Source: Pseudomonas sp. LFM046 (GTDB lineage: Bacteria > Pseudomonadota > Gammaproteobacteria > Pseudomonadales > Pseudomonadaceae). From it: a DNA stretch of 64,000 nucleotides. The stretch covers positions 5,478,678 to 5,542,677 of the forward strand of contig NZ_JYKO02000001.1 in NCBI RefSeq assembly GCF_000949385.2, in the 5' to 3' direction. Positions 35,188-46,794 of the stretch are shown here, piece by piece (position 1 is the first letter of the stretch; the number at the start of each line of letters is the position of its first letter). Under the pieces are notes generated by a model. It was given only the letters and a program-made list of their open reading frames with translations. It made no database searches and was not told the DNA's origin. The translations under genes were made by a program, and so were the position numbers.

Positions 35188-35557
35188 GGCAGGTACCGCT
35201 GAACGTCGGGCCGCGCAGGGCAGCCCGGAGTGGACATTGAATCCCGAGGACGTCCCGCATTCACTGCCGCAAATCAAGCGAAAAAGAAAAAGCCGCGCCG
35301 CGTGGTGTTCACCTCGCAGCCGGACGGGACGTATCGGGTTTGGCGCGCATTGTGCTGATTCACGCCTGGGATGGGTAGCCCGGACGGCCAAATGATCGAC
35401 GGGATGTCGCCATTCCGGCCGTTTCGGGTCGATTGGGTGAAAGTTGTCTGTAGGGGCGAATTCATTCGCCATGCAGGCCGCAGGTCTGCCTCTCGGCCTA
35501 TCAGGGGGCAGCTACGCTGCCCTTGGCGAATGAATTCGCCCCTACAACGAAGGGAGT
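35188..35557. other. Intergenic region between sstT and thioesterase gene
   Basis: 370 bp holding the sstT promoter region and the family A palindromic repeat at 35449-35546. No gene is supported. Confidence 0.5.
35449..35546. repeat. Palindromic repeat family A, copy 2
   Basis: Arms TGTAGGGGCGAATTCATTCG and CGAATGAATTCGCCCCTACA, with the inner GCAGGCCGCAGGTCTGC and GGGGCAGCTACGCTGCCC sequences shared with copy 1. Confidence 0.75.
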
Positions 35558-35995
35558 TCAGCCCTGCACCACCAACTCCGCCAACGACGCGCGCAGGCCG
35601 TCGGGAATCGCCACCGGCCGATTGCTCTCGCGGTCGACGAACACATGCACGAAGCGCCCCGCCGCGCAGGCCTCATCCTCGCCCTGCTTGAAGATCGCCA
35701 GTTCGTACTGCACCGAGCTGTTGCCCAGCTTGCCCACCCGCAGCCCAACCTCGATACGGTCGGGAAAGGCGATGGAGGCGAAATAATCGCAGGAGGAGCT
35801 GACCACGAAGCCCACCACTCCACCCTCGTGGATATCCAGGCCGCCCCGCTCGATCAGGTAGGTGTTCACTGCACTGTCGAAGTAGCCGTAATAGACCACG
35901 TTGTTCACATGGCCGTAGAGGTCGTTGTCGTGCCAGCGCGTGGTGATGGGCTGGAAGTGGCGGTAGTCGCCGCGCAAGTGCTGGGGTTCGCTCAT
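35558..35995 (-). CDS. Hotdog-fold acyl-CoA thioesterase (YbgC/FadM type)
   Basis: A 145-residue hotdog-fold enzyme that hydrolyses acyl-CoA. The catalytic motif is TRWHDNDLYGHVNNVVYYGY (the D-x-x-GHVNN pattern of 4-hydroxybenzoyl-CoA thioesterases). It is on the same strand as the alcohol dehydrogenase and acyl-CoA dehydrogenase genes upstream, so it probably belongs to a short-chain or fatty-acid utilisation cluster. The start at 35995 drops an unconserved N-terminal extension. Confidence 0.87.
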   Translation of the reverse strand: MSEPQHLRGDYRHFQPITTRWHDNDLYGHVNNVVYYGYFDSAVNTYLIERGGLDIHEGGVVGFVVSSSCDYFASIAFPDRIEVGLRVGKLGNSSVQYELAIFKQGEDEACAAGRFVHVFVDRESNRPVAIPDGLRASLAELVVQG

Positions 35996-36024
35996 CTCGG
36001 TTCCTTGTCGTGACCGGCGCCCAC

Positions 36025-37188
36025 TCAATAGGCCGCCTGGTAGATGGCCAGGGCATCGTGCTCGCTGACCTCGCGGGGATTATTCACCAGCAGGCGTTGC
36101 TGCAACATGGCGTCGCTGGCCAGTGTCGGCAGCATGGCCTCGGGCACGCCCGCATCACGCAGGCGGGTGGGCAGGCCGCTGCGCTGGCTGAAGTCCGCCA
36201 GTTCGACGATCAGTTGCTCGGCGAGGCACGCCTCGCTGCCCGGCTTGAGCTTGTGCCCGAGCACCAGCGGCGCCAGCTCGGCGTAGAGCGGCGCCGCTAC
36301 CTCGGCGTTGAAGCCCAGCACATGGGGCAGCACCAACGCATTCGACAGGCCATGGGGAATGTGGAAATGCCCACCCAGCGGGTAGGCCAGGGCATGCACC
36401 GCCGCCACCGGGGCGTTGGCGAAGGCCTGCCCGGCGAGACAAGCGCCCAGCAACATGGCTTGGCGGGCCTCGCGGTTTTTCCCGTCGTGCACCACCGCGT
36501 CCAGATTGCCGGCCAGCAGACGCAGGGCCTCGCGGGCCAGCAGGTCGGACAGCGGATTCTTCTTCAGGCGGCTGGTGTAGGCTTCGATGGCGTGGACCAT
36601 GGCATCGATACCGGTCGCCGCCGTGACCGCCGCCGGGAGGCCGAGGGTGAGGTCGGCGTCCAGCAGGGCCAGATCCGGCAGCAACAGGGGTGACACCACG
36701 CCCATCTTGGAGGTCGCGCCGGTGGTGACGATGGCGATGGGCGTCACCTCGGAGCCGGTGCCAGCGGTGGTCGGCACCTGCACCAGCGACAGTCGCCGGC
36801 CTCTGGCATTGCCAACACCGTAGATCTCCGCCATCTCCTGGCGACACTCCGGGTGCGCCAGCAGGGCCACCAGCTTGGCCACGTCCATGGAACTGCCGCC
36901 ACCGAAGCCCACCACCAGCTCGACCCCCAGGGTCCGCGCCAGTTCCACGGCCTCCAGCACCACGGACTCCGGCGGGTCGGCCTGGACCCGGTCGTAGATC
37001 GCCACGGTCAGGCCCGCGCCAGCGAAGCCAGGGAGGATGTCGTCCAGCATGCCGAGACGGGTGATGCCGGGGTCGGTGATCAGCAGCACGCGGCGGGCGC
37101 CGCGTTCACGGCAGAGGTCGGCCAGGCGCAGGGCCGAGCCGAACTCGCAGAGGATCTGTGCGGTGGTCGCGAAACTGAAGGGCTGCAT
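36025..37188 (-). CDS. Iron-containing alcohol dehydrogenase
   Basis: A 387-residue group III alcohol dehydrogenase. NAD-binding GFGGGSSMDVAKL and PTTAGTGSEVTPIAIV are visible, together with iron ligands in DAMVHAIEAYTS and HGLSNALVLPHVL. Alcohol or semialdehyde substrate is not specified by sequence. It lies between the thioesterase and acyl-CoA dehydrogenase genes on the same strand. Start M at 37188 removes a basic extension. Confidence 0.92.
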   Translation of the reverse strand: MQPFSFATTAQILCEFGSALRLADLCRERGARRVLLITDPGITRLGMLDDILPGFAGAGLTVAIYDRVQADPPESVVLEAVELARTLGVELVVGFGGGSSMDVAKLVALLAHPECRQEMAEIYGVGNARGRRLSLVQVPTTAGTGSEVTPIAIVTTGATSKMGVVSPLLLPDLALLDADLTLGLPAAVTAATGIDAMVHAIEAYTSRLKKNPLSDLLAREALRLLAGNLDAVVHDGKNREARQAMLLGACLAGQAFANAPVAAVHALAYPLGGHFHIPHGLSNALVLPHVLGFNAEVAAPLYAELAPLVLGHKLKPGSEACLAEQLIVELADFSQRSGLPTRLRDAGVPEAMLPTLASDAMLQQRLLVNNPREVSEHDALAIYQAAY

Positions 37189-37252
37189 CGGGGCGTCCTC
37201 CTTTGTTGTTTTCGGGGTGCGCCGCACTGGGGCGGCGCACCGGCTCGCAGCG

Positions 37253-39043
37253 TCAGAAGGCGAAATGGTCTTCCGGCAGTGCCATCAGGCAATCCGCGCC
37301 GCCCAGCAGGGCCTCGCGGTGGCCGCTGGCCCGTGGCAATACGCGGCGCAGGTAGAAACGCGCGCTGTGCAGCTTGGCCTGGTAGAAATCCCCCTCCGAA
37401 GTACCGGCCTCCAGGGCGTCCCGTGCCCGTGCCGCCGCCTGCAACCAGAAGCCCGCCAGCAGCACATAGGCCGAGTACTGGAGGAAATCCACCGAGGCGG
37501 CGCCGATTTCCTCGGGGTTGTCCCGCACCCGGTCCAACAGGGTGGCGGTCAGGGCACGCCACTCCTGCAGGCGCGCCAGCACCGCACCGGCCAGCTCTGC
37601 CAGTTCGGTGCGTCCGGCCTGGGCATCGGCCAGGGCGGCGAACTCGTCCTGCAGGGCGGCCAGCTCGGCGCCGCCATCGCCCATCAGCTTGCGGCGGATC
37701 AGGTCCAGGGCCTGGATGCCGTTGGTGCCCTCGTAGATCTGGGTGATGCGGCTGTCGCGCATCAGTTGCTCCATGCCCCACTCGCGGATGAAGCCGTGGC
37801 CGCCGTATATCTGCACGCCGAGACTGGCCACTTCCTGCCCCATGTCGGTGAGGAAGGCTTTGACGATGGGAATCAGCAGCGCCGCGCGGCGGCCAGCGGC
37901 CTTGCGCTGGGCGGCGTCCGGGTGGCCGTGTTCCAGGTCCAGCTGGCGGGCGCAGTACGCGGCCAGCATGCGGCTACCCTCCACCAGGGTTTTCTGGGTC
38001 AGCAGCATGCGCCGTACATCCGGGTGGTGGATGATCGGGTCAGCCGGTTTGTCCGGCGCCGCCGGGCCGCTCAGGGCGCGGGATTGCAGACGCTCGCGGG
38101 CGTAGCTCAGCGCCCCCTGGAAAGCCTGCTCACCGATGCCGAGGCCCTGCAGGCCAACCTGGAAGCGCGCGTCGTTCATCATGGTGAACATGCAGGCCAG
38201 GCCCTGGTTGGCTTCGCCGATCAGCCAGCCGGTGGCGCCGTCGAAGTTCATCACGCAGGTGGCGGCGCCCTTGATGCCCATCTTGTGCTCGATGGCACCG
38301 CAGGACAGGGCGTTCTTCGCCCCCGGCGTGCCGTCAGGATTGGCGACGAACTTGGGCACCAGCAGCAGGCTGATGCCCTTCACCCCGGCCGGGGCATCCG
38401 GCAGACGCGCCAGCACCAGGTGGACGATGTTCTCGGAAAGATCCTGCTCACCGCCGCTGATGAAAATCTTGCTGCCGCTGACCCTGTAGCTGCCGTCCGC
38501 CTGGGGCTCGGCGCGGGTGCGCAGCAGGGCCAGGTCGGTGCCGGCCTGGGGTTCGGTGAGGCACATGGTGCCGGTCCACTGGCCACTCACCAGCTTGCTC
38601 AGGTAGGCCTGTTTCAGTTCGTCGCTGCCGTGCTTGTGCAGCGCCAGCACGGCACCTTCGGTCAGGCCCGAGTAGACGCGGAAGGACAGGCTGGCGCCCA
38701 TCAGCATCTCGTGGAAGTTGCACGCAACCATCTGCGGGAAGCCCTGGCCGCCGAACTCCAGCGGGCCAGTCATGCTCGCCCAGCCGTTGTCGCAATACTG
38801 CCGGTAAGCCTCGCGGAAGCCCCTGGGCGTGGTCACCTCGCCGTTTTCCAGGCGCACGCCCTCCTCGTCGCCATTGCGGTTCAGCGGCGAAACCACTTCC
38901 CCGGCGTAACGCGCGCCCTCTTCCAGCACGCCGTCGACCAACTCGCGGTCCAGGCCGTTGCCCAACAGTTCGCAATGGGCGGCAACATCGAAGAGTTCGT
39001 GAAGCACGAAGCGCATGTCGCGCAGGGGTGCCTGGTAGGTCAT
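37253..39043 (-). CDS. Acyl-CoA dehydrogenase (large, about 600 residues)
   Basis: A 596-residue FAD enzyme introducing the alpha-beta double bond in acyl-CoA. Features: an N-terminal extension (VLHELFDV), MCLTEPQAGTDLALL and KIFISGGEQDLSENIVHL of the middle domain, and the C-terminal IYEGTNGIQALDLIRRK typical of the group with a terminal extra domain. The divergent LysR gene begins about 105 bp upstream and likely regulates it. In PAO1 a 3-hydroxyacyl-CoA dehydrogenase gene follows in this cluster (by memory); it is not in this window. Confidence 0.92.
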   Translation of the reverse strand: MTYQAPLRDMRFVLHELFDVAAHCELLGNGLDRELVDGVLEEGARYAGEVVSPLNRNGDEEGVRLENGEVTTPRGFREAYRQYCDNGWASMTGPLEFGGQGFPQMVACNFHEMLMGASLSFRVYSGLTEGAVLALHKHGSDELKQAYLSKLVSGQWTGTMCLTEPQAGTDLALLRTRAEPQADGSYRVSGSKIFISGGEQDLSENIVHLVLARLPDAPAGVKGISLLLVPKFVANPDGTPGAKNALSCGAIEHKMGIKGAATCVMNFDGATGWLIGEANQGLACMFTMMNDARFQVGLQGLGIGEQAFQGALSYARERLQSRALSGPAAPDKPADPIIHHPDVRRMLLTQKTLVEGSRMLAAYCARQLDLEHGHPDAAQRKAAGRRAALLIPIVKAFLTDMGQEVASLGVQIYGGHGFIREWGMEQLMRDSRITQIYEGTNGIQALDLIRRKLMGDGGAELAALQDEFAALADAQAGRTELAELAGAVLARLQEWRALTATLLDRVRDNPEEIGAASVDFLQYSAYVLLAGFWLQAAARARDALEAGTSEGDFYQAKLHSARFYLRRVLPRASGHREALLGGADCLMALPEDHFAF

Positions 39044-39148
39044 GGAGGGCCCTCTTGTCGTTCTGATGGGGAGACAAAAACGCCAATCACCTTAAGGAAG
39101 CCGCTACTATTTTTGAAATTTAGTCTTGTGATAGATGGCATTCCTCGC

Positions 39149-40048
39149 GTGAATATCTCCAACTTCGACCTCAACCTGCTGCGGGTGCTCGATGCCCTGC
39201 TGCGTGAGCGCAACGTTTCCCGCGCGGCGGAGCGCCTGTCCCTCAGCCAGCCAGCGGTGAGCAACGCCCTGAACCGCCTGCGGGAGCTGCTCGGCGATCC
39301 CCTGCTGGTGCGGGTGGGCCGCGCCATGCAGCCGACGCCGCGAGCCCTGGCCCTGGAAACGCCGATCCGTTCCGCGCTCAAGCAGATCGAGCAGAGCCTG
39401 GTGATCGGCGAAGGCTTCGACCCGGCGCGCAGCCGCCAGCGCTTCACCATCGCCCTCACCGACTATGTGGAACTCATCTGCATGCCGCGCCTGCTGCAGC
39501 AACTGGCGGAGGAGGCACCGGGGGTGACGATCGCTATCCGCCACCTGTCCCCCAGCCTGCCCGCCGCCGCACTGGACCAGGGGGAACTGGACCTGGTGCT
39601 GGGGCGCTTCGAGAGCATTCCCTCGCGCTTCGCCAGCCGCCGCTGGATGAGCGAGACCCTGCGCCTGGTGGCCCGTCGTGATCACCCGCACCTGCAGGAG
39701 GCGCCCGACCTGGCGGCCTTCCTCAGGCTACGCCACCTCTGGGTGCACGGTGGCCAGACCAAAGGCATGGTGGATCAGTGGCTGGGGGAACAAGGGCTGG
39801 CGCGGGACATCGTCTACACCACGCCGAACTACCTGCAGGCGGCCCATATCGTGGCCGACACCGACCTGACCGTGGTGCTGCCGACCCGGCTGGCCCACCA
39901 CTTCGCCAGCCTGCTGCCCTTGCAGGTGCAGCCCCTGCCCTTCGCCCTCGGCAGCTTCCACCTGGACCTGGTGAGCGTGGCGCAACGTGAGGAGGACGAG
40001 GCCCTGCAATGGCTGATCGAGCGGTTGATGGCCATCGGGCGCAATTGA
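39149..40048 (+). CDS. LysR-family regulator divergent from the acyl-CoA dehydrogenase gene
   Basis: A 299-residue regulator whose N-terminal helix-turn-helix is FDLNLLRVLDALLRERNVSR then LSLSQPAVSNALNRLRELLG, of the NodD/SyrM-like LysR subgroup. Start is GTG 39149, directly before the conserved NISNFDLNLL; a GTG at 39128 is an alternative, and neither has a strong ribosome-binding site. The same frame stays open far upstream, across the antisense strand of the dehydrogenase gene, which is a GC artefact. Confidence 0.9.
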   Translation: MNISNFDLNLLRVLDALLRERNVSRAAERLSLSQPAVSNALNRLRELLGDPLLVRVGRAMQPTPRALALETPIRSALKQIEQSLVIGEGFDPARSRQRFTIALTDYVELICMPRLLQQLAEEAPGVTIAIRHLSPSLPAAALDQGELDLVLGRFESIPSRFASRRWMSETLRLVARRDHPHLQEAPDLAAFLRLRHLWVHGGQTKGMVDQWLGEQGLARDIVYTTPNYLQAAHIVADTDLTVVLPTRLAHHFASLLPLQVQPLPFALGSFHLDLVSVAQREEDEALQWLIERLMAIGRN

Positions 40049-40057
40049 AGGGATCGC

Positions 40058-40121
40058 GTAGGGTGTGCTGTGCGCACCGAAACGTATGCACAAGCCCCTT
40101 GGTGCGCACGGTGCACCCTAC
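40058..40121. repeat. Palindromic repeat family B, copy 3
   Basis: Arms GTAGGGTGTGCTGTGCGCACC and GGTGCGCACGGTGCACCCTAC, ten bases after the LysR stop. Confidence 0.7.
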
Positions 40122-40140
40122 CCACTGATATCGCAGATAT

Positions 40141-40175
40141 GAAAACGCCGCCGCTGCGCAGAGGCAGCGGCGGCG
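40141..40175 (-). terminator. Terminator of the nitroreductase gene (minus strand)
   Basis: A perfect 12-bp GC-rich stem (40146-40157 and 40164-40175), followed on the minus strand by TTTTC, lies about 60 bp beyond the nitroreductase stop. Confidence 0.65.
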
Positions 40176-40187
40176 ATTCGTGGGGTT

Positions 40188-40227
40188 TGTAGGAGCGATT
40201 TCATTCGCGATTGAAATCGCACCCACA
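40188..40227. repeat. Short family A-like palindrome
   Basis: TGTAGGAGCGATTTCATTCG followed by an imperfect complement ending in CGCACCCACA. It combines features of the longer family A repeats and lies just after the nitroreductase stop. Confidence 0.55.
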
Positions 40228-40235
40228 GCCCGGCG

Positions 40236-40838
40236 TCAGAACCGGTCGCGGATCACCGCTTCGTCGAAGGCCAGCTTGCCGATGCGCGGCTTGGGTTCGA
40301 CGGCCTGCTTGCCCACAGCCACCATCAGGCCGATTGCGTGGTTTTCCGGCAGGCGGATCAGGTCGGCCACGGCGTCGAAGTCGAAGCCGTCCATGGGGCA
40401 GCTGTCCAGGCCCTTGCCACGGGCAGCGAGCATCAGGGTCTGGGCTACCAGGCCGCAGCTGCGCATCACTTCATCGCGCTGCACCCGGGGCTTGTCGCGG
40501 TAGTAGGTGTCGATGGCGCCGGCCATGAAGTCCTGTACCGGCTGCGGCGCTTCAGCCCAGACGCGGGCGGCGTCCTTTTCCCAGGCGTCGAGGCGGGCGC
40601 AGACGATCACCAGCATCGAGGCCTCGGTCACCTGGGCCTGGTCCCAGGCCACGTCGCGGATGCGCTGGCGCAGGGCCGGATCGCTGACTTCCACCAGGCG
40701 CACGTGCTGCAGGTTGAAGGCGGTGGGCGCCAGCAGGGCCAGTTGCAGGAGTTCGTCCTTCTCCTCGCGGCTCAGGCTGTGGCTGGTGTCGTAGCCCTTG
40801 ATCGCACGGCGGCTGCGGATGGCTTCATCAATGTGCAT
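40236..40838 (-). CDS. Nitroreductase-family flavoprotein
   Basis: A 200-residue FMN-dependent NAD(P)H oxidoreductase. The N-terminal SRRAIKGYDTSHSLS and LLQLALLAPTAFNLQHVR are the FMN-binding signature of the family. ARGKGLDSCPMDGFDFDAVA near the C-terminus is also typical. Physiological substrate unknown. Single gene with its own terminator. Confidence 0.88.
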   Translation of the reverse strand: MHIDEAIRSRRAIKGYDTSHSLSREEKDELLQLALLAPTAFNLQHVRLVEVSDPALRQRIRDVAWDQAQVTEASMLVIVCARLDAWEKDAARVWAEAPQPVQDFMAGAIDTYYRDKPRVQRDEVMRSCGLVAQTLMLAARGKGLDSCPMDGFDFDAVADLIRLPENHAIGLMVAVGKQAVEPKPRIGKLAFDEAVIRDRF

Positions 40839-40955
40839 GGAAAGCTCCTGGGTTTGGCGAGGTGAAAAGTGGCGCCATCCTAAGTAGCCGACGCCCCTTC
40901 TACCAACACTGATTAACGATGGAACCGATCGAAAAATCGGGATGCCGCCCGGACC

Positions 40956-42893
<1,938 letters not shown>

Positions 42894-43008
42894 GGGGCTC
42901 ACTCCATTGACGGGGCCTTGAGCATGGACCGGGGCGAACCGGATGCGATCCTTAAACCGGGTATGACTTTTCCCAGACTACGGCGAAATCCGGGAGGCGC
43001 CGGAAATG

Positions 43009-43035
43009 AAAAAGCCGCCCGGAGGCGGCTTTTTT
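43009..43035 (-). terminator. Terminator of pckA
   Basis: AAAGCCGCC and GGCGGCTTT arms with flanking A and T runs, 15 bp beyond the pckA stop on the minus strand. Symmetric, so it may act on both strands. Confidence 0.8.
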
Positions 43036-43050
43036 CATACAACGGGTCCC

Positions 43051-44595
43051 TTACAGCTTCGGACCGGCGTTGCGGATGGCATCGGAGACGTCGAACTTCT
43101 TGAAGTTCTCGACGAACTGGTTGGCCAGGGCCTTCGCAGCTTCGTCGTAGGCAGCCTTGTCAGCCCAGGTGTTGCGCGGGTTGAGCAGGTTGGTGTCGAC
43201 GCCCGGAACGGCCTTCGGCACGTCCAGGTTGATGATGTCCAGGTGCTCGGTTTCGGCGCCGATCAGAGCACCGCTCTGGATGGCGGCGATCACGCCACGG
43301 GTGGTCGGGATGTTGAAGCGCTTGCCGACGCCGTAGCCACCGCCAGTCCAGCCAGTGTTGACCAGGTACACCTTGGAGCCGAAGCCCTGGATGCGCTTGA
43401 TCAGCAGTTCAGCGTACTCGCCAGCCGGACGCGGGAAGAACGGCGCGCCGAAGCAGGTGGAGAAGGTGGACTTGATGCCACCGCCGGAACCCATCTCGGT
43501 GGAGCCTACCAGCGCGGTGTAGCCGGACAGGAAGTGGTAGGCAGCCTGCTCGTTGTTCAGGATGGACACGGGCGGCAACACGCCGGTCAGGTCGCAGGTC
43601 AGGAAGATCACTGCGTTCGGCTCGCCGGCACGGTTGGCCTCGACGCGCTTCTCCACCAGGTGCAGCGGGTAGGCGGCACGGGTGTTCTGGGTCAGGCTGT
43701 CGTCGCTGTAGTCGGGCAGGCGGGTTTCCGGGTTCAGCACCACGTTTTCCAGAACGGCGCCGAACTGGATGGCTTTCCAGATCACCGGCTCGTTCTTCTC
43801 GGACAGGTCGATGCACTTGGCATAGCAACCGCCTTCGATGTTGAAGACGGTACCCACGCCCCAGCCGTGCTCGTCGTCACCGATCAGGTAACGGGCCGGG
43901 TCGGCGGACAGGGTAGTCTTGCCGGTGCCGGACAGGCCGAAGAACAGGGTGGTGTCGCCCTCTTCGCCCACGTTGGCGGCGCAGTGCATCGGCAGCACGT
44001 CTTTTTCCGGCAGCAGGAAGTTCTGCACGGAGAACATGGCCTTCTTCATTTCACCGGCGTAGCGCATGCCGGCGATCAGGACTTTCTTGGCGGCGAAGTT
44101 GAGGATCACGCAACCGTCGGAGTTGGTGCCATCACGCTCCGGCTCGCAGACGAAGTTCGGTGCGTTGAGGATCTGCCACTCCTGGCGGGCCTGCGGGTTG
44201 TACTGTTCCGGGTTGATGAACAGGCAACGGCCGAACAGGTTGTGCCAGGCGGTTTCGGTGGTCATCTTGACGGCCAGGTAGTGCTCGGGATCGGAGCCTA
44301 CGTGCACGTGGGAGACGAAACGCTCACGTTCGGTCAGATAAGCTTCGACACGGGCCCACAGTGCATCAAATTTGTCCGCCTGGAAGGGGCGGTTGATGTT
44401 GCCCCAGGCAATCTTGGCGTCGGTGCTCGACTCTTGAACGATGAAACGATCTGCCGGAGAACGACCGGTGCGGTGGCCGGTTTTCACTACCAACGAACCG
44501 TTGGCGGCCAGTTCACCCTCACCACGGCGAATGGCCTCTTCGACCAGTTGCGCGGCGCTGATATCGGTGTACACGGCGTTATTGGCTTGCGTCAT
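43051..44595 (-). CDS. pckA: Phosphoenolpyruvate carboxykinase (ATP)
   Basis: A 514-residue cytosolic enzyme converting oxaloacetate and ATP to phosphoenolpyruvate, the entry step of gluconeogenesis from C4 acids. The kinase P-loop GLSGTGKTT is at about 220-228; [27 protein letters not shown] and the metal-binding LIGDDEHGW are also present. This is the ATP-dependent bacterial type by length and motifs. It pairs functionally with the DctBD system, which controls C4-dicarboxylate uptake. Confidence 0.97.
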   Translation of the reverse strand: MTQANNAVYTDISAAQLVEEAIRRGEGELAANGSLVVKTGHRTGRSPADRFIVQESSTDAKIAWGNINRPFQADKFDALWARVEAYLTERERFVSHVHVGSDPEHYLAVKMTTETAWHNLFGRCLFINPEQYNPQARQEWQILNAPNFVCEPERDGTNSDGCVILNFAAKKVLIAGMRYAGEMKKAMFSVQNFLLPEKDVLPMHCAANVGEEGDTTLFFGLSGTGKTTLSADPARYLIGDDEHGWGVGTVFNIEGGCYAKCIDLSEKNEPVIWKAIQFGAVLENVVLNPETRLPDYSDDSLTQNTRAAYPLHLVEKRVEANRAGEPNAVIFLTCDLTGVLPPVSILNNEQAAYHFLSGYTALVGSTEMGSGGGIKSTFSTCFGAPFFPRPAGEYAELLIKRIQGFGSKVYLVNTGWTGGGYGVGKRFNIPTTRGVIAAIQSGALIGAETEHLDIINLDVPKAVPGVDTNLLNPRNTWADKAAYDEAAKALANQFVENFKKFDVSDAIRNAGPKL

Positions 44596-44790
44596 GTGGT
44601 TCCCCGTCGGCGAAAAGCCGAGTCCTCCAAACGATTTGTAGTGGGTACTGCGACCCCCTACCGCGAAAAAAGTGCGCGCGATTATGCCAGAAAAGCCCGC
44701 TTTGGGTAGAAACCTCCTGTCAGCCGGGCATATTCCTGACCGATTATCGCACTACGGTCACGCAGCGACCCTGCGGGCACACTACATACC

Positions 44791-45678
44791 TCAGTGGCGC
44801 GTTTCCGAGGGCGCCGCACTGCCGCCACCGGCGAACAGCTGGGCGATATCCGCCGCGTCGAAGCTGTAGCGCTGGTTGCAGAACTGGCAGTCGATCACCA
44901 CGGTGCCGCCGCTTTCCTGCAGCAGGGCTTCAGCGTCTTCCTTGCCCAGGCTGACCAGGGCGTTGGCCGAGCGCTGGCGCGAGCAACTGCAACGGAAGTG
45001 GATGACCTGGGGATCGAACAGGCGCACGGTCTCTTCATGATAGAGGCGGTGCAGCACGGTTTCGTTGTCCAGGCCGAGCAGTTCTTCGGCGGTCAGGGTG
45101 TCGGCCAGTGTGGTCAGGTGCTGCCAGCTGGCCTCGCGGGCCTCGGGGTCCTTCAGGCGGTCGGCCGGCAGGGCCTGGAGCAGCATGCCGCGGGCGTTGC
45201 GGCCGTCGGCATTGAGCCAGAACCGGGTGGGCAGCTGCTGGGAGTTGTCGAAGTAGCCGGACAGGCATTCGGCCAGGGTCGTGCCGTCGAGGGCGACGAT
45301 GCCCTGGTAGCGCTGGCCCTGCTTCGGGTCGACGGTCAGGGTCAGCGAACCTTCGGGCATCAGTTCGCGCAGACCGGCGCCGGGGGTGACCTGGCTCGCG
45401 TGATAACGGGCGATGCCACGCACTTCGCGGTCGCTGGAGCATTCCACCATCAGCAGCGGAACCGCGCCGGAGGAACGCGCCTGCAGCACCAGCAGGCCAT
45501 CGAACTTGAGGGTGCCGACCAGCAGGGAAGCGGCGGCGAGCATTTCACCGAGCAGTTGGGCAACCGGTTCCGGGTAGGGATGCTTGGCCAGGACATGGGC
45601 GTAGCTCTCGCCGAGGGAAACCAGTTCGCCGCGCACGTCGGTGTCGTCGAACAGAAAACGTTGGGTGAAATCGGACAT
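44791..45678 (-). CDS. hslO: Hsp33 redox-regulated holdase chaperone
   Basis: A 295-residue chaperone activated by oxidative unfolding. The zinc-binding cysteines are in RCSCSRQRS and DCQFCNQRY (CxC and CxxC). The N-terminal [19 protein letters not shown] is typical. Start M at 45678 excludes a basic upstream extension. The hslR gene lies just upstream on the same strand, an arrangement conserved in gammaproteobacteria, beside pckA. Confidence 0.95.
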   Translation of the reverse strand: MSDFTQRFLFDDTDVRGELVSLGESYAHVLAKHPYPEPVAQLLGEMLAAASLLVGTLKFDGLLVLQARSSGAVPLLMVECSSDREVRGIARYHASQVTPGAGLRELMPEGSLTLTVDPKQGQRYQGIVALDGTTLAECLSGYFDNSQQLPTRFWLNADGRNARGMLLQALPADRLKDPEAREASWQHLTTLADTLTAEELLGLDNETVLHRLYHEETVRLFDPQVIHFRCSCSRQRSANALVSLGKEDAEALLQESGGTVVIDCQFCNQRYSFDAADIAQLFAGGGSAAPSETRH

Positions 45679-45804
45679 GCCGGACTCGCTGCATTTGGGC
45701 CAATTTGGCCGAAAGGCTGGCGATTTTATGCGCAAATCCGCTGCGTGACCAAGGGCCGGTTGTCTATCGGCGGCGCGGGCGTTTTCTATCGATCCGGAAG
45801 GCCC

Positions 45805-46209
45805 CTATTCGGAGCCACCCCGGAGGAAATGAATCTGCCGCCGCTGCTTCTTGGTCGGCCGGCCATCGGTCTGAATGCCCAATGCGCCAGCCTTGCGCAG
45901 GGCGGCGGCCTCTTCGCGCTTTGCCAGACTCTCGGCGGTTTCCTCATAAAGAAGCTGGGCCTCGGGCGCGCCGCGACGCACCGCACAGAGGGCGCGGACG
46001 ATCACGGTGCGTTCGTCGAAGCCGGCGCGGATCACGTATTCGTCACCCACTCTCGGCTCCTTTGACGGTTTGCAGCGCTCGCCGTGATGATGGACCTTGC
46101 CGCCTTCGATGGCTTCCTTGGCCAGGGCGCGGGTCTTGTAGAAGCGCGCCGCCCACAGCCACTTGTCGAGGCGAACCTTGTCGTCGTCTTTATCGTCTTT
46201 TCCACGCAT
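45805..46209 (-). CDS. hslR: Heat-shock protein 15 (S4-domain ribosome rescue factor)
   Basis: A 134-residue RNA-binding protein that helps recycle 50S subunits carrying nascent chain and tRNA. The S4 domain VRLDKWLWAARFYKTRALAK is at about 11-30 followed by AIEGGKVHHHGERCKPS. The C-terminal tail is basic. It is upstream of hslO on the same strand. Confidence 0.94.
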   Translation of the reverse strand: MRGKDDKDDDKVRLDKWLWAARFYKTRALAKEAIEGGKVHHHGERCKPSKEPRVGDEYVIRAGFDERTVIVRALCAVRRGAPEAQLLYEETAESLAKREEAAALRKAGALGIQTDGRPTKKQRRQIHFLRGGSE

Positions 46210-46329
46210 GACTCGTTTCCACTCCGTCCGGACTGCCTCATTCGCCAGCCCGGTCTAAGCTCAGCCAGGGCCTGATGCAGTTGTCACATCGGCCCACTAG
46301 AATGCGCCAACTTTACCGGAAAGCCTGTA

Positions 46330-46794
46330 TTGAAGACTTTCGACCATCTCTCCGTGATCGGACTCCGTGAATGGATCGCCCTGCCGGAACTCGGCATGGT
46401 CGGACTGCGTGCGAAGATCGATACCGGCGCCAGCACCTCCACCCTGCACGCCAGCGACATCGCCCCCTTCGACAAGAACGGCGAGAGCTGGGTGCGGTTC
46501 ACCGCGCACCTCGGCACCCTGGTGCAGCGGCGTCACCGGTGTGAGGCGCAGGTGGTTTCGGTGAAAACGATAAGAAGCTCCAACGGCCAGGCACAGGCCC
46601 GCTACGTCATCCGCACCCTGGTGGCACTGGGTGACCGGGTCTGGCCCATCGAGTTCACCCTGGCCTGCCGCAAGACCATGCGCTACCGCGTGCTGCTGGG
46701 CTCCAAGGCCCTGGTACAGGCGCAGCTGGTGGTCAATCCGGCCCTCACCTACGTTCAGGAAAAACCGACTCTTTCCCTCCCGGGTGCCCAATGA
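46330..46794 (+). CDS. rimB: RimB-type ATP-dependent zinc protease/retropepsin-like protein
   Basis: A 154-residue protein of the family once called putative ATP-dependent zinc protease. The N-terminal [17 protein letters not shown] holds a DTG triad (Asp31-Thr32-Gly33), which suggests a retropepsin-like aspartic fold. Translation starts at TTG 46330. It overlaps rimK by 4 bp. In P. fluorescens, RimB acts with RimK and the c-di-GMP protein RimA in controlling RpsF glutamation; the same partnership is inferred here. Confidence 0.82.
   Translation: MKTFDHLSVIGLREWIALPELGMVGLRAKIDTGASTSTLHASDIAPFDKNGESWVRFTAHLGTLVQRRHRCEAQVVSVKTIRSSNGQAQARYVIRTLVALGDRVWPIEFTLACRKTMRYRVLLGSKALVQAQLVVNPALTYVQEKPTLSLPGAQ

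Noticed and set aside
37037..39148. Very long open frame on the plus strand across the acyl-CoA and alcohol dehydrogenase genes, continuous with the LysR gene
   Set aside because: It is antisense to well-supported genes, has no domain outside the LysR part, and reflects the scarcity of stop codons in high-GC DNA.
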